Assembly (NCBI GenBank): GCA_900549005.1
Contig: URMT01000098.1
Span: 1 to 5,626, forward strand
Direction of reading: 5' to 3'
Source: an uncultured Eubacteriales bacterium
Lineage (GTDB): Bacteria > Bacillota > Clostridia > Christensenellales > Borkfalkiaceae
DNA: 5,626 nt
Shown: positions 1-5,167 of the stretch, piece after piece
Numbering within the stretch: the first letter of the stretch is position 1
Layout of the letters: each line of letters starts with the position of its first letter
Made by a program: the position numbers and the translations under genes
The notes under the pieces: generated by a model
What the model saw: only the letters and a program-made list of their open reading frames with translations
What the model was told of the DNA's origin: nothing
The model's database searches: none

Positions 1-47
1 TTGCCGCGATATCCCCGCTTTAAATCAGGTTCGTATTAATCCCTTAC

Positions 48-76
48 AGTATAACATAAACGGAGCGTTTAATCAA
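48..76 (-). promoter_or_regulatory. Probable sigma-70 promoter for a leftward gene beyond the left edge
   Basis: Read on the minus strand, TTGATT (71-76) and TATACT (48-53) are separated by exactly 17 bases. They match the sigma-70 consensus at 4 of 6 and 5 of 6 positions. Transcription would start near position 41 and leave the window to the left, which agrees with every gene here being on the minus strand. No start codon with a ribosome binding site is visible in the remaining ~40 bases, so the gene served, if any, begins outside. The call rests on box matches and spacing only. Confidence 0.45.
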
Positions 77-223
77 GAATAAAAATGCTTATCCTGCGGA
101 CAGCAGCAGTAAAAATCGGTGCGAACTTACCCCCGCCGCATTGATTGCATACCATCACGAGTATAATTGTAAACGGCAAATATAAATTGTATGTAAACAA
201 TTGCTTGCAACTAAAAAATAACG
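77..223. other. AT-rich intergenic stretch without a gene
   Basis: No reading frame here has a ribosome binding site or recognisable protein. The stretch is AT-rich around 160-225 and holds small symmetries: TTGC-TT-GCAA at 201-210, and ATTG/CAAT arms around a GTAAAC motif near 187-202. A lone TATAAT at 162-167 on the plus strand has no good -35 partner at 16-18 bases. I assign no function. Confidence 0.5.
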
Positions 224-267
224 AAAAAAATATGGCGGCGTGCGGAAAAAAGTTTCCCGCCCGCCGC
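224..267 (-). terminator. Intrinsic terminator of the bile salt hydrolase-like gene
   Basis: On the minus strand the RNA forms an imperfect hairpin. A 6-bp GC stem (235-240 with 262-267), one mismatch, a 4-bp GCGG/CCGC stem (242-245 with 257-260), a one-base bulge and three A-T pairs surround a short loop. It is followed by seven uridines (A run 224-230 on the plus strand) and further T-rich sequence. It starts about 30 bases after the stop codon of the gene at 297-1286, the usual place for its terminator. Confidence 0.75.
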
Positions 268-296
268 ACGTTGTCGCCCGCCGAACGCATTGACGC

Positions 297-1286
297 TCAG
301 AAATTGAGTTTGTTCACGGGCACGGGCGCGCCCATTGAAAAACGCACCAGCTCTTCCCCCGCCGCCTTGGGCGTGTTTAAGCTCACCGCAAACGGAGTGC
401 GGCAGGCGCCGCGCGTAAAATAATAGGTCTTGCTCTCTGCCGAACAGCAGCAGGAATACTGCGTGTAAAAGTCGCCGCCCTCCGAACGGCAGCAACCGCG
501 CGGAACGCGCACGGAGTTCAATATATCGAACAGCGCCAAAACGCCATCTTCTTCCCCCTCGCCGCACCTTATGTTGGCGCGCACGAACGCCGCCCGCACG
601 AAGCGCGACATAGGCGAATAGTCCCCGGGAAGCCCGAAGGCGCCCAGACCCGCGCCGTACTCCTCCGCCCCGTAATCGCCGAAGTTGTTCACAGGCCTTG
701 CGGCGCTCAGCGACATATAGTTGGCAAGGCCAATCATCTGGCAATCAAAGGGCGGGTTGTTGGTGAGAACGCCCGCCGCATTATCGTAAACCTTCATACC
801 GCCTTTGGTGCACTCGGCGGCTATGCAGCCGCCCTTTCCCGCAATAAGCCAGTGCAGTTCGGCGGGAGATTGCGCGGCGGAGAAGGCGTCGGGGGTTATG
901 TTTATTTGCGCAAGCTCTTCCCGCGCCTCGGCAACGCTTTCGCATTTGCCGAGAAGATATGGCAGAAGTTCGTATTGGGCGAGGTTGATTTTGCCGTTCT
1001 GCGGGGCGTTGTAGCGGGCGTTGCCCTTGAAATTCAGCCCCGCCATACACAGTCCCGCATCGTTCATTCCATCGAAATACAGCGGATAGTCCTCCACAAC
1101 TGCGGCCGCGCCCACAATGGCGTGGCGGATGCCGCCGCGCGGCAGCGACTGCGCCCTGCTTACTCTGCGGAAGGAAAAGGGAAAGCCGGAAGGCGTAATC
1201 ACCGCCTCTTCGCCGTAGGATACGTCGCTGTCGAGCGTGCGCCCGAAGAACAGTCCCTTGCAATTGTATGCCGCCGCAGTACACAT
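297..1286 (-). CDS. Choloylglycine hydrolase family protein, bile salt hydrolase-like (linear amide C-N hydrolase)
   Basis: A 329-residue Ntn-hydrolase of the choloylglycine hydrolase family, which cleaves linear amide bonds such as those joining glycine or taurine to bile acids. Removal of Met1 exposes the nucleophile Cys2 (MCTAAAY). Other family catalytic positions are present: Arg16 and Asp19 in FGRTLD, Asn85 in AGLNF, Asn176 in VLTNNPPF, and Arg228 in LPGDYSPMSRFVR. The Asn at 85, where penicillin V acylases often have Tyr, and the close similarity of VVEDYPLYFD, LHWLIA and RGCC motifs to gut Firmicutes enzymes favour bile salt hydrolase over penicillin V acylase. Length is normal for the family. 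There is no signal peptide, so it is cytoplasmic. The start at 1286 is chosen because Cys must follow Met and GGAGG (1294-1298) lies 7 bases upstream; the longer TTG start at 1328 would bury the nucleophile. It has its own terminator and lies 249 bases after a related gene. The protein is rich in cysteine (14 residues, including a CCC triplet at 279-281). Family call very sure; bile-salt substrate inferred. Confidence 0.93.
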   Translation of the reverse strand: MCTAAAYNCKGLFFGRTLDSDVSYGEEAVITPSGFPFSFRRVSRAQSLPRGGIRHAIVGAAAVVEDYPLYFDGMNDAGLCMAGLNFKGNARYNAPQNGKINLAQYELLPYLLGKCESVAEAREELAQINITPDAFSAAQSPAELHWLIAGKGGCIAAECTKGGMKVYDNAAGVLTNNPPFDCQMIGLANYMSLSAARPVNNFGDYGAEEYGAGLGAFGLPGDYSPMSRFVRAAFVRANIRCGEGEEDGVLALFDILNSVRVPRGCCRSEGGDFYTQYSCCCSAESKTYYFTRGACRTPFAVSLNTPKAAGEELVRFSMGAPVPVNKLNF

Positions 1287-1293
1287 ATGAATA

Positions 1294-1298
1294 CCTCC
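1294..1298 (-). promoter_or_regulatory. Ribosome binding site that fixes the Cys2 start
   Basis: GGAGG on the minus strand, 7 bases before the ATG at 1284-1286. It decides the start in favour of the form whose second residue is the catalytic cysteine, and against the in-frame TTG at 1328. Confidence 0.9.
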
Positions 1299-1366
1299 GT
1301 TTAATGCAGTATGCGCAAAGCGGAGCAAAAATAATTGACTTGCGGCAAATACGGCTTGAATACAGG

Positions 1367-1401
1367 CCTGCGGGGCGCGGCATAAAGCCGCGCCCCGCAG
1401 G
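1367..1401. other. Perfect 15-bp GC-rich stem-loop between the two amidase genes
   Basis: Arms 1367-1381 (CCTGCGGGGCGCGGC) and 1387-1401 are exact reverse complements with a 5-base loop ATAAA. On the minus strand no U-tract follows. On the plus strand only a short T run (1406-1409) follows, and no plus-strand gene would need it. It may stop transcription coming from the acylase gene, act as a 3' or 5' mRNA stabiliser, or be a small palindromic repeat. The structure is certain; the role is not. Confidence 0.7.
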
Positions 1402-1407
1402 TACCTT

Positions 1408-1436
1408 TTAATAACCGTAAATATGCTTCGTGTGAA
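1408..1436 (-). promoter_or_regulatory. Weak candidate promoter for the bile salt hydrolase-like gene
   Basis: On the minus strand TTCACA (1431-1436, 5 of 6 matches to TTGACA) and TATTAA (1408-1413, 4 of 6 to TATAAT) are 17 bases apart. Transcription would start at about 1401, at the edge of the 15-bp stem-loop, giving a messenger with a 5'-terminal hairpin and a leader of ~115 bases. No better pair was found between 1300 and 1535. The gene could instead be read through from the acylase operon. Confidence 0.3.
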
Positions 1437-1535
1437 CTGAGTTATGTAATAAATTGCAAATTGGTGCGCACATATGCCGCAACTACCGCAGAATACGGTG
1501 TGCGTAGGCGTGTGCGCCGCGCACGTGCTGGAACA

Positions 1536-2816
1536 TTATTTTGCGGCTGCCGAAACAAGTTCGCCCGTGGTCAAATCGTAAGTCCAGATTGCGGAAGAGT
1601 CGTCGAAGTTTTCGTTTGCAACCCAGAGGACGGTCTTTTTTGTGAGGTTATAAACCGCGCTGTGCACGGTTACGCCGCCTCCGCCGTTCCACGTTCTTCT
1701 GCCCACGGCCTGCAATATGTCCATCGCCGCCTGCTCGTCCTCCACCACGCCTCCGACTGCCGAGAGGCGGCCGTTGATGTAGTCGTACCTGTCAAGCCCC
1801 TGCATACTCTCTTCGGTCTCGCCGTCGTAATAGCCCGGCGTGACGATGAAGTTGGTTATCGTCTGGAACCTGAATCCGGAGTTTGCCAGCAGCTCGTCGT
1901 ACATTTCGTCGTCGTTGTAGATTACGCTTAGCGTGCGCGCCGAGCCGTCGTTATCCTCCGAATCGGTCACTCCCTCTGCGGGCACCCACTCCAAAATGGC
2001 GCTTTTGCCGCTTGCATCGGCAATCATATAGTGGAAGGAAGTCTGCGCCGAATCGTGCAGGTTATAATTTTGTATGAGCTCCACCGCTTCGTCTACGTCG
2101 TCGGCATAGTCGAGCACGAGACGGAGCATTGTAGTTGAAGTTATGTTTGCCTTTGCGGCCTCCTGCTGGTCGGTGGCCGTTGCGCCCGAATCGGGGGCGG
2201 TGCCCTTGCCCTGGTAAGACATATATATGCCGCAGCTTACGCCCGCGTCGTTTATGCCGTCGAGCGGGGTATAGGGCGCGGCGAGGCAGGTTATTTTATC
2301 CATAAGGCCGTCTACGTCGCTGTCTATGTCCATACCGATATAATTGAGGTCTACCGTAGAGAACGACTTATGTCTGCCGTCGCCCGGGTCGCACATTGTT
2401 AAACAGACGTTGGTTTTGGCGAAGTCGTAGTTGCGGGCGAAGAGTATGTCGCCGTTTTCTGCCCTGGTTATGAACGACGAGCAGGCTATTTCGGTTTCGC
2501 TTATGTCTATATCTATCAGCCCGCGGGTTATGTTGCCCGTGATGAAGTCAATCAGCTCGCTGTCGCTCGAAGCGCCGCCCTGCTCTAAAAATTTATCGAA
2601 GTAAAAATCGCCCTGCACCTCCATACTGTAAACGGAGCCCTCTTCGTTTTCATCGTTGCGGGCGCGCAGGTGGGTGAAGCTGTTCACCGTGGAAATTTCG
2701 TCCGCCCACACCCAGGCAAAGGCTATGCCCAGGCAGCCCACGGCGAGCACTATGACGGCGAGCACTATGCACAGCACCCTCAGCCATATTCTGCGTTTTT
2801 TTGTCTGTGTCTGCAT
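1536..2816 (-). CDS. Membrane-anchored Ntn-hydrolase of the choloylglycine hydrolase / penicillin acylase superfamily
   Basis: A 426-residue amidase-type protein. Residues 1-9 are basic (KKRR), and residues 10-36 form one hydrophobic segment, so the rest should lie outside the membrane as a signal-anchored or cleaved exported protein. The nucleophile is probably Cys112 (ACSSF), with Arg128 and Asp131 in FARNYD at the same spacings (+16, +19) as in Clostridium perfringens choloylglycine hydrolase. Likely further positions are Tyr198 (GIYMSYQG), where bile salt hydrolases have Asn and Bacillus penicillin V acylase has Tyr, Asn322 (TITNF) and Arg343 (LDRYDYINGRL). Because Cys112 is internal, a pro-segment ending at Ala111 would have to be removed for an N-terminal nucleophile. 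The C-terminal part (about 384-415) has the final beta strands ending in NFDDSSAIWTYDL. The gene starts 22 bases after a MarR gene and is probably cotranscribed with it; AAGGA at 2821-2825 precedes the ATG. Substrate unknown: penicillin-like, N-acyl homoserine lactone, N-acyl amino acid or bile amide are all possible. The acyltransferase-like C45 branch cannot be excluded. Confidence 0.85.
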   Translation of the reverse strand: MQTQTKKRRIWLRVLCIVLAVIVLAVGCLGIAFAWVWADEISTVNSFTHLRARNDENEEGSVYSMEVQGDFYFDKFLEQGGASSDSELIDFITGNITRGLIDIDISETEIACSSFITRAENGDILFARNYDFAKTNVCLTMCDPGDGRHKSFSTVDLNYIGMDIDSDVDGLMDKITCLAAPYTPLDGINDAGVSCGIYMSYQGKGTAPDSGATATDQQEAAKANITSTTMLRLVLDYADDVDEAVELIQNYNLHDSAQTSFHYMIADASGKSAILEWVPAEGVTDSEDNDGSARTLSVIYNDDEMYDELLANSGFRFQTITNFIVTPGYYDGETEESMQGLDRYDYINGRLSAVGGVVEDEQAAMDILQAVGRRTWNGGGGVTVHSAVYNLTKKTVLWVANENFDDSSAIWTYDLTTGELVSAAAK

Positions 2817-2838
2817 TTTGTCCTTTTAATGTTCTCCT

Positions 2839-3279
2839 TCAATGATTTTTGCAGAGGTTTTCGTAATACTCTTCGAGGTTGGAAGAAATCGAGGCGAGCG
2901 CTTTATACAGCACTGTGCGCTCTTCCTCGGAAAGGTCTTTGCCGGCATAGTTCACCGCTGCTCCCGCACGCACGTTTATAACGCCGAACAGCTTTTTGCC
3001 CTCTTCCGTAAGTGTCACCTCGGCATTGTATGCGCCCGCCGCATAGTTTACGTATCCCTTTTGTTTGAGCTGGGAAAGCGCGCGCGATATCGCGGCCTTA
3101 TCTTCCGAAGTCAGGCGCGACAGTTCGACGGCGGTTACGGGCGAAATTCCCGCAAAGTATACGCACATTACGTGAATGGCCTTTAAGCCATAGGCAGACA
3201 TTTCGGCAATCTTTATCTTCTGAACGAGTTTGCCGAGCTTCAATATCGTTACGGTGAAATTTTCAAACCTTCCTTCCAT
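2839..3279 (-). CDS. MarR-family transcriptional regulator
   Basis: A 146-residue protein with the layout of MarR-type winged helix-turn-helix dimers. An N-terminal helical dimerisation part (about 1-42) is followed by a helix-turn-helix at about 47-74, with VTAVELSRLTSEDKAAISR and a recognition helix ending in ALSQLKQKGY. A wing follows at 75-93 (NYAAGAYNAEVTLTEEGKKL), then C-terminal helices at about 115-143 that complete the dimer. It probably binds the two palindromes flanking its own promoter and represses itself and the downstream acylase, being released by a small ligand; that is inference from family behaviour and operator position. The ATG at 3277-3279 is preferred because GGAGG (3289-3293) lies 9 bases upstream; a TTG start at 3297 would place the ribosome binding site inside the gene. 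The ligand is unknown; the amidase neighbours suggest an amide substrate, product or bile-like compound. Confidence 0.9.
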   Translation of the reverse strand: MEGRFENFTVTILKLGKLVQKIKIAEMSAYGLKAIHVMCVYFAGISPVTAVELSRLTSEDKAAISRALSQLKQKGYVNYAAGAYNAEVTLTEEGKKLFGVINVRAGAAVNYAGKDLSEEERTVLYKALASISSNLEEYYENLCKNH

Positions 3280-3288
3280 TTTTGCTTG

Positions 3289-3293
3289 CCTCC
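3289..3293 (-). promoter_or_regulatory. Ribosome binding site that sets the MarR start
   Basis: GGAGG on the minus strand, 9 bases ahead of the ATG at 3277-3279. It lies within the frame that would be opened by the TTG at 3297, which argues that the ATG is the true start. Confidence 0.85.
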
Positions 3294-3299
3294 GCAAAT

Positions 3300-3315
3300 T
3301 GTTGACTAATCAACA
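3300..3315. promoter_or_regulatory. Probable MarR operator, promoter-proximal site
   Basis: TGTTGACTAATCAACA is an inverted repeat with perfect 6-bp arms around a 4-base centre. It covers roughly the transcription start and first 15 bases of the MarR-acylase messenger. Its reverse complement core, GTTGATTAGTCAAC, matches the second site (3359-3372) at 13 of 14 positions. MarR dimers typically bind palindromes of this size over their own promoters. Confidence 0.8.
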
Positions 3316-3321
3316 GAACGC

Positions 3322-3351
3322 ATTATACTATCAGCAGGCGGGTATTGTCAA
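3322..3351 (-). promoter_or_regulatory. Sigma-70 promoter of the MarR-acylase operon
   Basis: Minus-strand TTGACA (3346-3351) and TATAAT (3322-3327) are both perfect consensus boxes, 18 bases apart. The predicted start is near 3315, giving a leader of about 36 bases before the MarR ATG. A palindromic operator lies on each side of the promoter, which is the architecture of a strong promoter held down by a repressor. Confidence 0.88.
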
Positions 3352-3358
3352 ACAAATA

Positions 3359-3372
3359 GTTGATAAGTCAAC
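3359..3372. promoter_or_regulatory. Probable MarR operator, upstream site
   Basis: GTTGATAAGTCAAC has perfect 5-bp arms around a 4-base centre and lies 7 bases upstream of the -35 box. Centre-to-centre distance to the proximal site is 58 bp, about five and a half helical turns. The near identity of the two sites and their placement on either side of one promoter support binding by the same dimeric regulator. Confidence 0.78.
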
Positions 3373-3402
3373 AAAATTTTGATATAAGAATATTTTTACG
3401 GT

Positions 3403-3452
3403 AAAAAAAGTGCGCCCGTGCGCCGAAAATTTTTCGGCGCACGGGCGCACTT
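3403..3452 (-). terminator. Strong intrinsic terminator after mgsA
   Basis: Arms 3408-3429 and 3431-3452 are perfect 22-base reverse complements; the inner A-T pairs probably open to form the loop above an 18-bp GC-rich stem. On the minus strand the stem runs into seven uridines (A run 3403-3409). It lies about 55 bases after the mgsA stop and 31 bases before the upstream MarR operator, so it separates the lipoprotein-mgsA unit from the MarR operon. Confidence 0.95.
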
Positions 3453-3506
3453 AGTTATGCGTTAATTAAAGCATATTGCCGCACCGATTCAAATTCTGCG
3501 CAGCCT

Positions 3507-3896
3507 TTATTCTTTGAAACCGCCGTCAATTTTTGCCGCGAGAACGCAGTCGGCCGTGGCCTTGTTGGTGGCAATTGGCACGTCGTAAACTACGGCAATG
3601 CGCAGGAGCGCCCTTACGTCGGGGTCGTGCGGAAGAGCCGTGAGCGGGTCGCAGAAGAAGATTACCGCGTCGATTTTGCCCTCGGCAAGGTGCGCGCCAA
3701 TCTGCTGGTCGCCGCCGAGAGGACCTGAAAGATAGCCCTTTACGTTGAGGCCCGTCGCCTCGGATATGCGGCGCGAAGTGGTGCCCGTGCCGCAGAGGTT
3801 ATATTTTTCGAGCTCACTTTTGCGCGAAAATGCCCACTCCACCATCTCGGCCTTTTTGTTGTCGTGCGCGATGAGCGCAATGGTCTTTTTTGCCAT
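3507..3896 (-). CDS. mgsA: Methylglyoxal synthase
   Basis: A 129-residue enzyme converting dihydroxyacetone phosphate to methylglyoxal and phosphate in the cytoplasm, a bypass of lower glycolysis used when sugar phosphates build up and phosphate is short. The family blocks are all there: IALIAHDNKK with His11 and Asp12, the phosphate-binding GTGTTS (36-41), LSGPLGGDQQIG with the catalytic base Asp63 (E. coli Asp71), and FFCDPLTALPHDPDV with Asp83, His90 and Asp93 (E. coli Asp91, His98, Asp101). The C-terminal PIATNKATAD block follows. It lacks the N- and C-terminal extensions of the 152-residue E. coli enzyme, as many short Firmicutes versions do. The ribosome binding site is weak (GGCGG, 3906-3910). 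It lies 57 bases after the lipoprotein gene with no terminator between, so cotranscription is likely; a TATAAT at 3914-3919 without a good -35 partner might add local initiation. Confidence 0.96.
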   Translation of the reverse strand: MAKKTIALIAHDNKKAEMVEWAFSRKSELEKYNLCGTGTTSRRISEATGLNVKGYLSGPLGGDQQIGAHLAEGKIDAVIFFCDPLTALPHDPDVRALLRIAVVYDVPIATNKATADCVLAAKIDGGFKE

Positions 3897-3953
3897 AAGT
3901 TTATACCGCCGTAATTATATTTTTTTTGCAAGCCATACAGGGCTATGCGTATA

Positions 3954-4988
3954 TCAGAACCCCGAGGAAATTTCAGTATATTCGGAGAGGTCTTCGGGAA
4001 GGTCGTCAGCAGCTTTGTCTGAGAACAAAAACCAGCTTTCGTAGTCTATGTTGAGGGCAAAAGATACATCTACCCCGTCCGCTTCCATACTGAAATCTGT
4101 GCTTACATCCGCCACACTGCCGTAGCCGAGGAGCAGGCCGCTGTCTTTATCGAAATCAAGATATAAATCATAGCAGCGGAAGCGCATACTGTCGAGAATA
4201 TCGTCCACCGTAACGCCTGTTTCGGCGGTCATTTCAGCGAAAAGCTCTTCGTTCATTCCCGCCCAGGCATTCACGTCGAGCGAAATTTTTACCTTAAACG
4301 TTTCGCTGTCGTCAACATATATGGCGGCGCCCGCCTGACCGAGAGCATCGAGTATGGGACTGAGGTCGGCAAAACCGCTGCCGCTCTCTATAACCAGACT
4401 GCCGAAAAGGTCGGAAAAGTCGGTTCTGAACTTGCCTGAAAATGTGTTTTCGGCCTCACCGACCGACATACGCGCCGAACCGTCTATGTAGAAATAATTA
4501 TTGTCGTTATAGCAGGAGCCGTCGAACCGTTGGGTTACGGTAACGGCATCGGACGAAGACGACGTGGGAGCCGTCATTGCATACGAGAGGTCGTAATACA
4601 TTTCTCCGCTTCCGCGCAATGAAGGCGATTCGGGGGTGCCGTAAAGCGTCATTATATGGTCGAACCTGACGTCTGTATCAGCGCTCAACATATAATTGAC
4701 AGGAACAGAGTTTTCTGTGCCTGTGGCGCTTATACTGAAATCGATATTACCGTCTGCATAAAAGCGGGCGTTATAGCTCCAATCTTCCGACGATGTATCG
4801 CCGAGCGCCGTATCGTAACTTGCCTCCGACAAATATTCGCGCACCTCGGTTACCTGTTCTGCGGTGGCTTCGGTTGTAAAGTCGCCGTCTATCATATTGC
4901 CGTCGCCGCAGGCCGAAAGGGCTGCAAGCGAAAAAGTAAAGCCTACGCACAGCGAAAGCGCCGCGCATACCTTTGCAAATTTTTTCAT
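3954..4988 (-). CDS. Secreted lipoprotein of unknown function, acidic and beta-rich
   Basis: A 344-residue protein with a clear lipoprotein signal: basic MKKFAK, a hydrophobic core, and the lipobox LSAC with Cys27 as the lipidated residue. The mature part of about 318 residues is anchored on the outer face of the membrane. It is strongly acidic, with many Asp and Glu and only a handful of Lys. The pattern of alternating hydrophobic stretches (YNARFYADGNIDFSISATG, FYIDGSARMSV, FKVKISLDVNAW, YDLYLDFDKDSGLLLGYGS, VDVSFALNIDYESW) suggests an extended antiparallel beta sheet, like the broad LolA/LppX-type lipoprotein folds; I cannot assign a family. AGGAGG lies 6 bases before the ATG. It is expressed from a consensus promoter with a structured leader and probably cotranscribed with mgsA. 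No catalytic motif was seen. Confidence 0.88.
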   Translation of the reverse strand: MKKFAKVCAALSLCVGFTFSLAALSACGDGNMIDGDFTTEATAEQVTEVREYLSEASYDTALGDTSSEDWSYNARFYADGNIDFSISATGTENSVPVNYMLSADTDVRFDHIMTLYGTPESPSLRGSGEMYYDLSYAMTAPTSSSSDAVTVTQRFDGSCYNDNNYFYIDGSARMSVGEAENTFSGKFRTDFSDLFGSLVIESGSGFADLSPILDALGQAGAAIYVDDSETFKVKISLDVNAWAGMNEELFAEMTAETGVTVDDILDSMRFRCYDLYLDFDKDSGLLLGYGSVADVSTDFSMEADGVDVSFALNIDYESWFLFSDKAADDLPEDLSEYTEISSGF

Positions 4989-4994
4989 AATCAG

Positions 4995-5000
4995 CCTCCT
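4995..5000 (-). promoter_or_regulatory. Strong ribosome binding site of the lipoprotein gene
   Basis: AGGAGG on the minus strand, 6 bases before the ATG at 4986-4988: a full consensus site at ideal distance, which fixes the start of the signal peptide. Confidence 0.9.
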
Positions 5001-5009
5001 TATCTCGTT

Positions 5010-5079
5010 TTGCCGAAAGGGCGGGCACGCGGCCGCGCTATGGCAACGGCCCGTCGGCGGTAGCCATCGCCTTCGGCAA
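5010..5079 (-). promoter_or_regulatory. Structured 5' leader of the lipoprotein messenger
   Basis: The leader (about 90 bases) can close on itself. TTGCCGAA at its 5' end (5072-5079) is the exact complement of TTCGGCAA (5010-5017), just upstream of the ribosome binding site. Inside are further GC-rich pairings, including ATGGC/GCCAT and GGCG/CGCC. I see no known riboswitch core, and the ribosome binding site itself is not clearly sequestered. It may stabilise the messenger or act as a regulatory leader. Confidence 0.4.
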
Positions 5080-5083
5080 TTAC

Positions 5084-5112
5084 ATTATAGTATGTATGCA
5101 ACGATTTGTCAA
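5084..5112 (-). promoter_or_regulatory. Consensus sigma-70 promoter of the lipoprotein-mgsA unit
   Basis: Minus-strand TTGACA (5107-5112) and TATAAT (5084-5089) are perfect matches with the optimal 17-base spacing. The predicted start is near 5077, giving a leader of about 90 bases. No operator-like palindrome overlaps the boxes, so strong housekeeping expression is expected. Confidence 0.9.
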
Positions 5113-5138
5113 TAAGCGAAATCGAAGGCGCAGCGCGC

Positions 5139-5167
5139 AAAAAAAGCGGCGCGCCCCAGCGCGCCGC
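5139..5167 (-). terminator. Intrinsic terminator reading leftward from the right edge
   Basis: Perfect 9-bp arms (5146-5154 GCGGCGCGC and 5159-5167) with loop CCCA are followed on the minus strand by seven uridines (A run 5139-5145). It ends transcription arriving from the right, 27 bases upstream of the next -35 box. No gene ends within 450 bases upstream of it inside the window, so its client is either a gene beyond the edge with a long 3' tail or a non-coding transcript. Confidence 0.85.

Noticed and set aside
211..744. 177-residue minus-strand frame across the end of the hydrolase gene
   Set aside because: Arg/Gly-rich composition typical of an out-of-frame reading of GC-rich coding sequence; it overlaps a gene with a complete catalytic set and runs through its terminator.
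1287..1328. Longer N-terminus of the hydrolase from the TTG at 1328
   Set aside because: It would place 14 residues before Met-Cys, hide the nucleophile, and put the GGAGG site inside the gene.
781..1383. 200-residue minus-strand frame inside the hydrolase gene
   Set aside because: Arg-rich shadow frame with no ribosome binding site; it runs through the 15-bp hairpin region upstream.
852..1931. Plus-strand open frames of about 150 residues at 852-1304 and 1461-1931
   Set aside because: Antisense to the two amidase genes, with no promoter, ribosome binding site or recognisable motif.
2724..2747. Possible lipobox (AVGC, Cys28) in the anchored acylase
   Set aside because: The -3 residue is Ala instead of Leu/Val/Ile, and the hydrophobic run continues past the cysteine to about residue 36; a plain membrane anchor fits better.
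3280..3297. Longer MarR N-terminus from the TTG at 3297
   Set aside because: The extra codons contain the GGAGG that serves the ATG at 3277-3279; no ribosome binding site precedes the TTG at a usual distance.
3911..3942. Separate promoter for mgsA using TATAAT at 3914-3919
   Set aside because: A good -10 box, but the sequence at the -35 position (CCCTGT) does not match; kept only as a remark under mgsA.
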